Origin: Mucilaginibacter sp.
GTDB taxonomy: Bacteria; Bacteroidota; Bacteroidia; Sphingobacteriales; Sphingobacteriaceae
Direction: 5' to 3'
Assembly: GCA_028288305.1 (NCBI GenBank)
Contig: JAQBOA010000101.1
Coordinates: forward strand, 1 to 42,917
Length of the DNA stretch: 42,917 nucleotides
A program made the translations under genes and the position numbers. Below the pieces are notes generated by a model that had not been told where the DNA came from, did no database searches, and worked only from the letters and a program-made list of their open reading frames with translations. Shown here one piece after another: positions 8,301 to 15,341 of the stretch. The stretch's first letter is position 1, and every line of letters starts with the position of its first letter.

Positions 8301-9413
8301 CAGCTCACCTGCCTCACCAACAGGCAAAAGATTCAAAGCTTCATCAACAACCGCTAAATTATAGTTTGGCAATGGCTGACCAATTACAATCGGGTCCCCG
8401 GCTTTTAAAGTTGCCATGGTTGCAGTAACCGTAGTTTCCGTTGGTCCGTAGCTGTTAAAAAATTGAATGCCCTCTTTGGCCCATTTGGCCAGCACTTGAG
8501 GTGTACAAGCCTCACCTCCGGCATTCACCAACCGTAATGATGGAACATTATCCTCCATAACCGCCAGTAAACTAGGCACAGCATGCAGAATAGTAATATT
8601 CTGTCGCATTAAAGTATCGGCCAGTTCATCAATGGATTTTGAGGTGGTATTGTCTGCCACCCACAAAGTAGCACCAGCAAAATAACTTATCCAGGTTTCC
8701 TCGCACCACATATCAAACGATACAGAAAAACCCTGGTAAACTTTGTCGGTTGATCTTATCTGGATGACCGTTTGCTCCGACCTAACCAAATGACAAATTT
8801 GTTTATGGCTTATTGGTATACCTTTTGGTTTACCCGTGCTGCCCGAAGTATATAAAACGTAGGCACAATCTGTAGGAGCCGGGCCATTAGATACATTCCA
8901 GGTTTCCGTTGAATCTTCTTCATTAGCCTCCTCTAAATCTCCTCCAAAGGAGGAGACTTCAACTTCGCTTACTTTTAAAGCCCTCTCCTTTGGGGAGAGT
9001 TTGGGCGGAGCTGCAAGCATCTTACAATCTACATTTAACTGCTGCGTGCTGAAACATGCGGCGGCACCAACTTCCTGTAATATCACTTCTACCCTTTCAG
9101 CAGGGATCTCACGATCAACGGGGACATAGGTTGCGCCGGATTTAACAATACCCAATATAATGGCGTGAAGTTCTAAACCGCGCTGCCACCAAACGCCCAC
9201 ATTGCTCTTGCGGCCGATACCTTTTTTTGCCAGGTATACTGCTATAGCATCGCTCCAGCGGTCGAGTTCGGCATAGCTGAGGGTTTCATCATGAAAAACA
9301 AGGGCTGTTTTATTTGCGTATTCATGTGCTGATTTTCTGAATAATTCCGGCAACGTTTCTTCTCTGATTAGTTCCGGGCGATCAGCGCCAAGTACGATAC
9401 TAAGTTCATTCAT
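5394..9413 (-). CDS. Pls/PosA-type NRPS-like protein (A-T-membrane/beta-helix)
   Basis: 1339 residues. The adenylation domain (about 20-530) shows YTSGSTGKPKG (188-198), SYGPTETT (321-328), YRTGD (409-413), GRLDDQIKLRGYRIELGEIE (428-447) and the catalytic Lys of PSGKINRKALP (K519). Asp234 in SFDMW is at the position that binds the substrate amino group in amino-acid-activating domains. A carrier domain follows, with GGHSLL; Ser579 would carry phosphopantetheine. The rest (about 640-1339) alternates transmembrane segments with two to three acyltransferase-like left-handed beta-helix stretches, the terminal domain known from epsilon-poly-lysine synthetase (Pls/PosA). There is no condensation or thioesterase domain. 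Family knowledge suggests the membrane domain condenses an amino acid; the product is unknown here. No partner biosynthesis gene lies nearby. Residues 135-165 come from a repeat element inserted in frame. Confidence 0.9.
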   Translation of the reverse strand: MNELSIVLGADRPELIREETLPELFRKSAHEYANKTALVFHDETLSYAELDRWSDAIAVYLAKKGIGRKSNVGVWWQRGLELHAIILGIVKSGATYVPVDREIPAERVEVILQEVGAAACFSTQQLNVDCKMLAAPPKLSPKERALKVSEVEVSSFGGDLEEANEEDSTETWNVSNGPAPTDCAYVLYTSGSTGKPKGIPISHKQICHLVRSEQTVIQIRSTDKVYQGFSVSFDMWCEETWISYFAGATLWVADNTTSKSIDELADTLMRQNITILHAVPSLLAVMEDNVPSLRLVNAGGEACTPQVLAKWAKEGIQFFNSYGPTETTVTATMATLKAGDPIVIGQPLPNYNLAVVDEALNLLPVGEAGELVITGPGVASGYVKLPQLTKEKFVAKPASLAALPGKVMYRTGDIAVVNKDGNVDMYGRLDDQIKLRGYRIELGEIESKLNEIAGVRSAAVAVKKDSSGQEQLVGYVVTEGLNCIEESVFRVELSKTLPSYMVPGTIMVLSEMPRMPSGKINRKALPVPESLMAGSNSSEETLDINAPIPDRILAVLHKIFPNKTIDPSMDFFDDLGGHSLLAAGLVSQLRRDAGLPHASLKDVYINRPLSNLIDVWNVKQDTKEKAKRVFNKVPVMRHITCWAAQTIALLVVYGLFAFQIFIPYLGYYYIDQETNNVAYSIITSLVLFSLMPPIFTILCIGTKWLVIGKMKAGDYPLWGTYYFRWWFVKTMQRLLPAQFLNGTPLYPVYLRLLGMKIASDAQVSDFSFGAEDLITIGSDVSISSQTNLNNAVVEDGLLKLRPITLGDHAYIGSTAIISGDSQIEAWGELQDLSFLQPGKTIGSGEVWQGSPAQLKEKKNIEDLPQPLFVSTITRRKYKTIFILSILIFPFIILLPLLPTIITINKLDNAAADYNFTYLIGAPFLALVYIVLFAAETILLTRWLQRGIKPGIYPIYSMFYVRKWFADQLMSLSLIVMHPIYATVYVAGFFRALGAKIGKDTEISTASNVTHPLLEIGDGAFVADAVTLGEADVRAQQLILSKTTIDSNSFVGNSALIPQGYHLAGNMLIGVLSIPPDEKQMSANKAKDWFGSPAIPLPRRQESHPFPPELTIHPKKRRKVARGIIEFIRIILPESAIICFSILFIAYGHDLLIDEPLWKIILYFPFYYLFFMGIPAFLLTVLLKWAFIGKYKPKQRPMWSWNVWRSEGITSTYEALSIPFLLEYLQGTPWLPILMRVLGVKTGKRVFMNTTDITEFDMVTICDDAALNVDCGPQTHLFEDRVMKVGSVKIGARSSIGAGTIILYDSELGDDTHIEALSLVMKGERLSPGTDWTGSPVKPA
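8925..9012. repeat. Inverted pair of REP-like palindromes inside the NRPS-like gene
   Basis: Two ends align as inverted copies: AGCCTCCTCTAAATCTCC at 8925 and, reversed, AGCTCCGCCCAAACTCTCC ending at 9012. Each half contains its own palindrome (CTCCTCCAAAGGAGGAG; CTCTCCTTTGGGGAGAG). A half-copy of the same element is intergenic at 18807-18840. Here the frame stays open through it and it encodes the polar linker LSPKERALKVSEVEVSS and the residues after it, between early adenylation motifs. Confidence 0.8.
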
Positions 9414-9524
9414 AAAATTTATCCTTTTTCAAGGTTGGGCTGTTTAAACGGCTCTATGTATTACGCCCAATTCTACATATTTGTTTGTTATTGTAAGATA
9501 AAATATTTGTTAAATGGTTTAATG

Positions 9525-9668
9525 AAGTTAGTTGATTAAGTGAATTGGTTGATTATGTGAGTAGTTAAGAATTCAACAACTCACTCAAACAACCTGATAA
9601 ACTATTGGTTTAGTAGATGATTAGGTTTTTGAATTTTAACCATTCACTATTCAACCTAATAAACTACG
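9525..9668. repeat. Intergenic word-repeat with inverted arms (GTTGATTAAGTGA type)
   Basis: Between the divergent NRPS-like gene and the 9712 gene, short related words (TTGGTTGATTATGTGAGTAG, GGTTTAGTAGATGATTAGG) recur and are followed by reverse-complement words (CAACTCACTCAAACAACC; TTCAACCTAATAAAC). The whole can fold into two imperfect hairpins. No protein is encoded. Confidence 0.55.
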
Positions 9669-9711
9669 CAACTAAACCATAAAAACCCTAACTTTAAAGC
9701 ACATTTTACCA

Positions 9712-10245
9712 ATGAAAAAGATATTACTCATTTTTTGCCTGGTTACTCTCCATGCCGGCTTTACCTTTGCTGATGCTATTGCTATTAACCACTTTGTTAT
9801 AAAAGAAAACCCCTTCGCTAAAAACGAAGTTGCAATAGTTGCAACCGACTCCCTGGGCAACATACAGGAAAATGTGAACGGCGTTTTTAATTTTACCCTA
9901 AACGGTTTCCAGGATACCCTGAAATTTGATAAAGGCACCGCTTTTTACCGCCATAAAATTGAGCACTCCACTTTTTTATACGCCAAACACCAAAACGACA
10001 GCGGGACTCACTCCATTTTGTATTACATATACCGGCATAATGACAAGCTAAACACCTGGCACATCAGCTGGGTGCTGTTGCTGGTTATTCCCTGTGCACT
10101 TTTTTTGCTGGCCTATATGTTTAAAAAGTTTATCATTATTGCTATTATCATATTTGTGATATTTGTTTATTTTAACTACCATAACGGCTTAAGTATCCCC
10201 ACGTTTTTTGAAAGCATTATTAATGGGCTGAAGAGCATGTTTTAG
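9712..10245 (+). CDS. Hypothetical exported protein with C-terminal membrane anchor
   Basis: 177 residues. Residues 1-20 are a signal peptide (MKKILLIFCLVTLHAGFTFA). About 22-110 would be a periplasmic domain with a beta-rich look (VAIVATDSLGNIQENVNGVFNFTLNGF). Two close hydrophobic segments follow (about 119-137 and 139-157), then a short tail. I do not recognise the family; the arrangement resembles small periplasmic immunoglobulin-like domains tied to the membrane. It stands alone, with about 200 bp before the next plus-strand gene and no visible -7 box just upstream. Confidence 0.7.
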   Translation: MKKILLIFCLVTLHAGFTFADAIAINHFVIKENPFAKNEVAIVATDSLGNIQENVNGVFNFTLNGFQDTLKFDKGTAFYRHKIEHSTFLYAKHQNDSGTHSILYYIYRHNDKLNTWHISWVLLLVIPCALFLLAYMFKKFIIIAIIIFVIFVYFNYHNGLSIPTFFESIINGLKSMF

Positions 10246-10451
10246 GTATAATAACAAGCCGAACCCGATTATAATATAGCTCAAAATCTATTTATTTCTA
10301 AGAACAATCTGTTCGTAGAAGGAGTTTCGAGCTTTCAGTTTTCTACTCCAGCTTTAAGCTAAACCAAACCACCAACAATTTAACTTGTCCGCTGTAACCA
10401 TTCCCCAAAAAACCTCGTCTTCCCCTAAACCCCAAATAAAATTTCAACCAA

Positions 10452-11000
10452 ATGAAAAAAACATTATACCAATTGAAATCCATTGCGCTGCTTACTGCAT
10501 TGATGTTAGCCTGCATATTCACCGCATACGCACAGAATAAAACAAAGCTTTTAGGCAACAGACCACGGAGCGGCAGCGCAAACAGCAGCTTCGCCGTGGT
10601 TAAGGGCAACCAAACGGGCATTAAAATTAACGTGGGCCATAAACCCGTACAACTGCTGCAATTAAACTTCGATGCAGAGAGCATGAGCAGCGACAGCCTC
10701 AAATTTAAAGTGAATGTGTATGAATTTAGTTATATAGCCCCCGGCGCAAATTTGGTAAAACAGCCTATTGTTAGCGCATTATCCAAAGGCAAAAACCGCA
10801 TTTCGGTTAATCTGGAACCCTATAATATTATTGTAAAGGGTCACATACTGGTAGCTATTGAGTGGCTAAAAAGCAGTTCGGCAGAGAATCATTTCGCAAT
10901 AGGGCTGTTTAATGGAGGTACTTATTGCTATGAAGACGGCAGATGGAAAAAGATCCCTGTTGCGGGTGTTGATTTTAATGTGCGAGTTAAGAAGATTTAG
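10452..11000 (+). CDS. Hypothetical secreted protein
   Basis: 182 residues. The signal peptide covers about 1-27 (MKKTLYQLKSIALLTALMLACIFTAYAQ, with the AYAQ cleavage site common in this phylum). The mature part is beta-rich (KINVGHKPVQLLQLNF, LKFKVNVYEF, ILVAIEWL, FAIGLFNGGTYCYEDGRWKK). No enzyme motif is seen. It may be a small surface or periplasmic beta-sandwich protein; the family is not recognised. Upstream 10246-10451 shows nothing beyond AT-rich DNA. Confidence 0.72.
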   Translation: MKKTLYQLKSIALLTALMLACIFTAYAQNKTKLLGNRPRSGSANSSFAVVKGNQTGIKINVGHKPVQLLQLNFDAESMSSDSLKFKVNVYEFSYIAPGANLVKQPIVSALSKGKNRISVNLEPYNIIVKGHILVAIEWLKSSSAENHFAIGLFNGGTYCYEDGRWKKIPVAGVDFNVRVKKI

Positions 11001-11171
11001 TCATTTTGGTCATTAGCGATTGGTTATTAGTCAGTTTTTAAATTGGTTGAGTTTACAAACTTCAGCAACAAAACAAATGTTGAATTTTAATTATAACTTT
11101 AACGCTGTCAGGTAATTCCATCTTTATATACCACTACATTAACTACACGTGGTTAACCTTATCAACAAATC

Positions 11172-11714
11172 ATGGCTGCAAAAAATCAAGTGCTTGATAT
11201 GTCTCCTCTGGGTATGATATTCACTGTTTTGCAGACAAGTGCTGATACTGATGGAAAATCATTAGTGCTGCACTGGCAATTATTGCCCGGCTGCAACATG
11301 AAAGACCCTTTGGTACACACCCATCCTTATGCTATTGAAACCTATGAAGTTTTAAATGGCGAAATGGAGTTCTTTGTTAAAGACAAATGGCTATCTGTTA
11401 AATAGGGGGACAAACTTACCGTTCCGAAGGGAGTTGTACATGCCTTTAGAAACCCGACTGACAAAATAGTGGAAGTTTATAACACACATCAACCTTCCTT
11501 AAAAATGGAAAACTATTTTGAAGATGTATGTAAAGTATTAGATAAACTAACTGACAACAGAAAAAAGACCTTTAAAATGAACTTTAAAAGCATGCTTTAT
11601 TTCAGCACGCTTATGAATCGTTACCGACAGGATATTATCGCCAAAAGTCCACCTGATTTACTTGTTAAGCTACTTGGATTTATAGGTAAGATTAAAGGAA
11701 TAAATTTTATATAA
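11172..11714 (+). pseudogene. Cupin-domain protein gene interrupted by an in-frame TAG
   Basis: The frame from ATG 11172 encodes a cupin: LHWQLLPGCNMKDPLVHTHPYAIETYEVLNGEMEFFVKDKW, with metal-type ligands HTH and E. At 11403-11405 an in-frame TAG follows LSVK. Without any frame change the reading continues GDKLTVPKGVVHAFRNPTDK, the second cupin motif with its His, and then a helical C-terminus to TAA at 11714. Cupins normally have Glu or Lys before that GD, so one base change (GAG or AAG to TAG) explains the stop. The full product would be 180 residues. Readthrough cannot be excluded, but a recent nonsense mutation is simplest. About 55 residues after the cupin are of unknown role. Confidence 0.85.
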
Positions 11715-12513
11715 ACATCCAACTCAAAAAATAATGTTCAGGTATATTTATAAAATGCACTTCACCAGGTAAAAGTTTAAAAAGCTTTACACTAAAATAG
11801 ATTAAGCTTTCAGTTTTGCTCCGAATATTGTCAATCAGCAAATTAAAATAATAATCGAACTCTTCACAGATGTGACCTTAAAGAAGCAATAAGAGAACAC
11901 AGATTTCAGTTAAATTAATTAGAAATATCATTGCAATTTATACCTGTACGGTTTCCTATACACGATTCTGCGAAGGTAAACGGTTTGTTACAGTCAAAGT
12001 CCATAAAAGTATACGGCCGACCCATGATGTACAAATTAAGGGAACCCGGCTGGATAATATTTTTCATTATTTTCTTTTAGAGTTTGCCTTCCGCTATCGC
12101 AAGAACCGCGCATTTTGATGCATTAATGCCATTTCATCTTTTCCTACCAAAAAGCTCGTGCTTATGGGTTAATTATGACGGTCAATCAAGGCATAGTATT
12201 TGTTTAGTTGTTGTCAAAAATAAAAAATTGCTGTACCAACTAAGGGGTTTCTTTAAAGAAATAAGTCGGGAACAGGCTGTTCCTTGTAATAATATATCGG
12301 TTAAAAAAGCACAATAATAAATTTACAAAACATGCAAACAATCTTTAATTTAAATACTTTAACATGGCTCAGCATAACATCCTTTGTTATCGGTCCGTTT
12401 AAAATTTTACGTATTTCTACGCATACTATTTTAATCAAATTACGTAAATATCCTGCTCAGCCCCATCTCGTTTTCAATAATTTTGTTTTATCAACTATAA
12501 TCTATAATGTCAT
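11715..12513. other. Gene-poor stretch after the cupin pseudogene
   Basis: No confident gene is seen. Several short frames exist on both strands (see the 11915-12067 entry), but none has recognisable domains or convincing composition. It may hold decayed remains. Confidence 0.5.
11915..12067 (-). CDS. Possible small ORF, 50 residues
   Basis: ATG at 12067 is preceded by the A/G-rich AAAAGAAAATA. The frame encodes MKNIIQPGSLNLYIMGRPYT and 30 more residues with three Cys, ending at TAA 11915-11917. No family is recognised and there is no signal peptide. It might be a short real gene or chance; I list it because it has a plausible start context in an otherwise empty stretch. Confidence 0.22.
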   Translation of the reverse strand: MKNIIQPGSLNLYIMGRPYTFMDFDCNKPFTFAESCIGNRTGINCNDISN

Positions 12514-12942
12514 ATGAAAAAATTAATCATCATCTTAACAATTGATTTTATAGTTGCCGGCTTTGTGCTTTTCCTTGTCTTTCGGCCTACACCGCAATTA
12601 GCAGAACAAGGCAGTGGCATTATTCCTGATTATGTTAATCCTGAGGTTAGCAATAATAACAAAAAAATAGAACATGTTTCTTTACCCGGTGTGCTGATAA
12701 CTGCTAAAGAAGCGAATAACGTTACTGCTGATGTGGTAAAATCTAAGCGTAATGTAAATTACAAGACAAAGCATTCAAAACTTAAAAATTATAAATTCGT
12801 CTCAAAAAACAGGTTGCCGGTTACCTGGTATAATGCAATTATCAGACCTTCAAACGACCCAGATCCATTAAAATTAAACGTAAACAATGCTAGTTATATT
12901 AATAAAACAGCTAATTTAAACAAGGTTAGCGCAAGTTATTAA
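12514..12942 (+). CDS. Hypothetical membrane-anchored protein
   Basis: 142 residues. Residues 4-23 form one hydrophobic segment (LIIILTIDFIVAGFVLFLVF), followed by a polar, Asn/Lys-rich extracytoplasmic part without recognisable domains. A start at the ATG at 12514 puts the hydrophobic segment right at the N-terminus, as an uncleaved signal anchor. No operon partner; the downstream sigma factor has its own promoter. Confidence 0.55.
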   Translation: MKKLIIILTIDFIVAGFVLFLVFRPTPQLAEQGSGIIPDYVNPEVSNNNKKIEHVSLPGVLITAKEANNVTADVVKSKRNVNYKTKHSKLKNYKFVSKNRLPVTWYNAIIRPSNDPDPLKLNVNNASYINKTANLNKVSASY

Positions 12943-13029
12943 ATTGTATATGGTATTTAGTGATTGACCGAAACATGAGTATAAAGGCAACCTGTATGCT
13001 TCGGGAACCTATGACACCGTTTTTCAATG

Positions 13030-13125
13030 CTTTCTCAAACTCCAAGACTTTTCCCAATTTTTGGCTTTCCCAACTTTCAGACTTTCCCAACTTTCGGACT
13101 TTCGGTCTTTCCTCACTTTCTTTCA
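13030..13125. repeat. ACTTTC-word tandem repeat
   Basis: Degenerate repeats of CCAACTTTCAGACTTTC and CGGACTTTCGGTCTTTCC. The reverse complement of the same words appears at about 23796-23823, so this is a dispersed intergenic repeat. It lies directly before the promoter of the sigma gene. Confidence 0.55.
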
Positions 13126-13155
13126 ATCTTTACATCCAGTTAACAATTTTATAAG

Positions 13156-13163
13156 TATCTTTG
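13156..13163 (+). promoter_or_regulatory. -7 box TATCTTTG of the sigma factor gene
   Basis: Exact TAnnTTTG match. A possible -33 element TTTACA lies at 13129-13134 (spacer 21). Transcription would start near 13170 and leave a leader of about 190 nt. Confidence 0.5.
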
Positions 13164-13363
13164 CAAATCATTAAAGCAAGAAAACCCGACCTCCTCCCTT
13201 ATCTAAGGCACAAATACGTATTTGCTGCAGGATGTTCAACATCAAATATTACTTATTCACGAATCAGCAATATTGAAAGCTATAATTGATAACTTATTTA
13301 TTCCCCTACCGGGATCAAATCCAACATTTAAATTGGCGGTCACCGGTTTGATTATTTATTAAA

Positions 13364-14221
13364 ATGAGACAACTTAAAATAACCCAATCCATCACCAACC
13401 GCGAATCGCAATCGCTTGAAAAATATTTACATGAAATTGGAAAGGTGGACCTAATTACGGCACAGGAAGAAGTAATATTGGCACAAAAGATCCGTGAAGG
13501 CGATCAGGCTGCATTGGAACGTTTAACTAAAACTAACCTTCGTTTTGTAGTGTCTGTTGCTAAACAATACCAAAGCCAGGGCCTTACTTTAGGCGACCTG
13601 ATTAATGAAGGGAACCTGGGTTTAATAAAAGCAGCTAAACGTTTTGACGAAACAAAGGGCTTTAAATTTATATCGTATGCTGTATGGTGGATACGCCAGT
13701 CTATATTATCGGCAGTTGCTGAACAAAGCAGGATTGTACGTTTGCCTTTAAACCAAATAGGCTCATTAAGCAAGCTTCATAAATCCGCTTCCAAGCTGGA
13801 GCAGCATCTGGAACGTCAGCCCACACCTGAAGAGCTGGCCGACGACCTCGAAATTTCCGTTGAAAAGGTATCAGATTCTTTATCAAACTCAGGGCGCCAA
13901 ATTTCGATGGACGCGCCGTTTATTACCGGTGAAGAAAACACATTGCTTGATGTATTGCAAAGTACAGACGCCGGTACCGATAGTCAAATGATGACCGATT
14001 CCCTGTCGCAGGAGATTAAACGCTCGCTAAGCATACTGGCCGAACGTGACAGAGAGGTGATTGTACTATTTTTTGGTCTGGGAAGCAGTTCAGCACACTC
14101 ATTAGAAGAAATAGGTGAGAAATTTAACTTAACCCGCGAACGTGTACGTCAGATAAAAGATAAAGCGCTTATGCGCCTAAGGAATAATTCGAAAGCAAAT
14201 TTGCTGCAATCGTATTTGTAA
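13364..14221 (+). CDS. rpoD: RNA polymerase sigma factor, RpoD/SigA family
   Basis: 285 residues, the compact Bacteroidota form of the primary sigma factor (no large region 1.1). The N-terminus MRQLKITQSITNRESQSLEKYLHEIGK is typical. Region 2 (about 16-118) has NLRFVVSVAKQY, GDLINEGNLGLIKAAKRFD and SYAVWWIRQSIL. Region 3 covers about 120-195, and region 4 (about 225-285) has the helix-turn-helix LEEIGEKFNLTRERVRQIKDKAL. It directs core polymerase to promoters such as the TAnnTTTG boxes in this window. Some normally invariant positions look changed (SILSAVAEQSRI, SIGSLSKLHKSASKLEQ-type linker), so it may be an RpoD paralogue rather than the sole housekeeping factor. It is monocistronic, with its own leader and a terminator hairpin at 14278-14308. 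Confidence 0.85.
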   Translation: MRQLKITQSITNRESQSLEKYLHEIGKVDLITAQEEVILAQKIREGDQAALERLTKTNLRFVVSVAKQYQSQGLTLGDLINEGNLGLIKAAKRFDETKGFKFISYAVWWIRQSILSAVAEQSRIVRLPLNQIGSLSKLHKSASKLEQHLERQPTPEELADDLEISVEKVSDSLSNSGRQISMDAPFITGEENTLLDVLQSTDAGTDSQMMTDSLSQEIKRSLSILAERDREVIVLFFGLGSSSAHSLEEIGEKFNLTRERVRQIKDKALMRLRNNSKANLLQSYL

Positions 14222-14277
14222 GGATTAGGAATATTTGCTTTCCCATCAATCTAAACAAATTGATAAAAAATAAAAGG

Positions 14278-14308
14278 TGCCTGCATGGTCTCTCAAACCA
14301 TGCAGGCA
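14278..14308. terminator. Perfect 12-bp hairpin after the sigma factor gene
   Basis: TGCCTGCATGGT and ACCATGCAGGCA flank the loop CTCTCAA. The flanks are A-rich on the 5' side and AAAACCTT on the 3' side, so the U-run is better on the minus strand. As no minus gene ends here, I take it as the end of the sigma factor transcript. Confidence 0.6.
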
Positions 14309-14364
14309 AAAACCTTCTCTCTCATATTCCAACTCACCGACTTTCCAACTTCCCATTAATTTTA

Positions 14365-14372
14365 TAGTTTTG
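14365..14372 (+). promoter_or_regulatory. -7 box TAGTTTTG before the isomerase gene
   Basis: Exact TAnnTTTG match 22 bases before the ATG at 14395. A -33 match is weak (TTTCC near 14342). Confidence 0.45.
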
Positions 14373-14394
14373 GCTAATATCATATTCCTATGAA

Positions 14395-15219
14395 ATGAAA
14401 ATATTATTTTTTTGTCCGCGATGGGGCCAGGAACAGGTAGAGTGGGATGTTTTTTTACAGAAAGTAAAACAAGCCGGATACGACGGGGTTGAAGCCAGTT
14501 TGCCCTTCAACGAAAATGACAAGGCTGTAATACTAAATGCCCTGCAAAAACATGGGCTTCAATTTATTGCGCAACATTATGAAACCGTTGAGAAAAACTT
14601 CGATCTGCATGCTCTCCAATTTGAACAAAGACTACTAAACCTTGCATCGGCCCGGCCTTTATTTATTAATACGCAAACGGGGAAAGACTATTATAGCTTT
14701 GAACAAAATGAGCAGCTTATTGCCTTAGCCAGAAAAATTTCAAAAGAAACAGGTGTAAAAATTGTTCACGAAACCCATAGGGGAAAGTTCAGTTTCGCTG
14801 CCCACATAGCCCGGCAATATTTTGATAAAATTGATGACCTGCGTATAACGCTTGACATATCCCATTGGTGCAACACTGCCGAAACTTTTTTACACGATCA
14901 GCAGGAAGCTGTAGAAATAGCTATTAAACGTACGGACCATATCCACTCCCGAGTTGGTTATCCTGAAGGTCCGCAAATAACTGATCCGCGTGCGCCCGAG
15001 TGGAAGGAGGCACTTGACTTTCACCTGCAATGCTGGGACAAAGTTGTTAATATAAAATTTAAAGAAAATGCTGGCTTTTTAACCATTACATCTGAGTTTG
15101 GTGCTCCGCCCTATTTACCGTTATTGCCATATACCAAACAGCCCATAGTTAGTCAGTGGGATATAAATATATTTATGATGAATTTACTTAAAGGGCGCTA
15201 TAATTCCGCGAAAAGTTAG
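14395..15219 (+). CDS. Sugar phosphate isomerase/epimerase-like TIM-barrel protein
   Basis: 274 residues of the AP-endonuclease-2/xylose-isomerase-like fold. It begins MKILFFCPRWGQ (strand 1), then GYDGVEASLPF. Candidate metal ligands of the family appear at the barrel mouth: HETHRGKF (Glu/His), ITLDISHWC (Asp/His), DHIHSRVGYPEGP (His) and ITSEFGAPPY (Glu). Known members isomerise or epimerise sugars or act in inositol breakdown; the substrate cannot be read from sequence. The start is the ATG at 14395; an ATG five bases upstream meets a stop after two codons. It converges on the tamL-like gene. Confidence 0.85.
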   Translation: MKILFFCPRWGQEQVEWDVFLQKVKQAGYDGVEASLPFNENDKAVILNALQKHGLQFIAQHYETVEKNFDLHALQFEQRLLNLASARPLFINTQTGKDYYSFEQNEQLIALARKISKETGVKIVHETHRGKFSFAAHIARQYFDKIDDLRITLDISHWCNTAETFLHDQQEAVEIAIKRTDHIHSRVGYPEGPQITDPRAPEWKEALDFHLQCWDKVVNIKFKENAGFLTITSEFGAPPYLPLLPYTKQPIVSQWDINIFMMNLLKGRYNSAKS

Positions 15220-15235
15220 GTCTTAAAAAACATCA

Positions 15236-15312
15236 AATAATGAATACCGAATATTGAACGCCGAAGCATTTTTAACTTCATCATTCGTTATTCAAGATGT
15301 TCATTATTACTT
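15236..15312. repeat. Word-repeat hairpin (GAATACCGAATATTGAA type)
   Basis: The left arm ATAATGAATACCGAATATTG and the right arm, reversed, AATAATGAACATCTTGAATA share short words and lie between two converging genes. It could act as a bidirectional terminator. No gene is encoded. Confidence 0.55.
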
Positions 15313-15341
15313 CTCTGATCTCTTCCCTTCAATCACTAACC

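Larger units (their letters stand above)
12943..13363. other. Intergenic region before the sigma factor
   Basis: It holds the ACTTTCCC/GACTTTCGG word-repeat (about 13030-13125), a -7 box at 13156-13163 and a roughly 190-base leader of the sigma gene. No gene is seen. Confidence 0.55.

Noticed and set aside
12084..12317. Plus-strand frame of 77 codons
   Set aside because: Non-ATG start, no domain and odd composition; likely chance.
12332..12517. Plus-strand frame of 61 codons
   Set aside because: It overlaps the better-supported 12514 gene and shows no family features.
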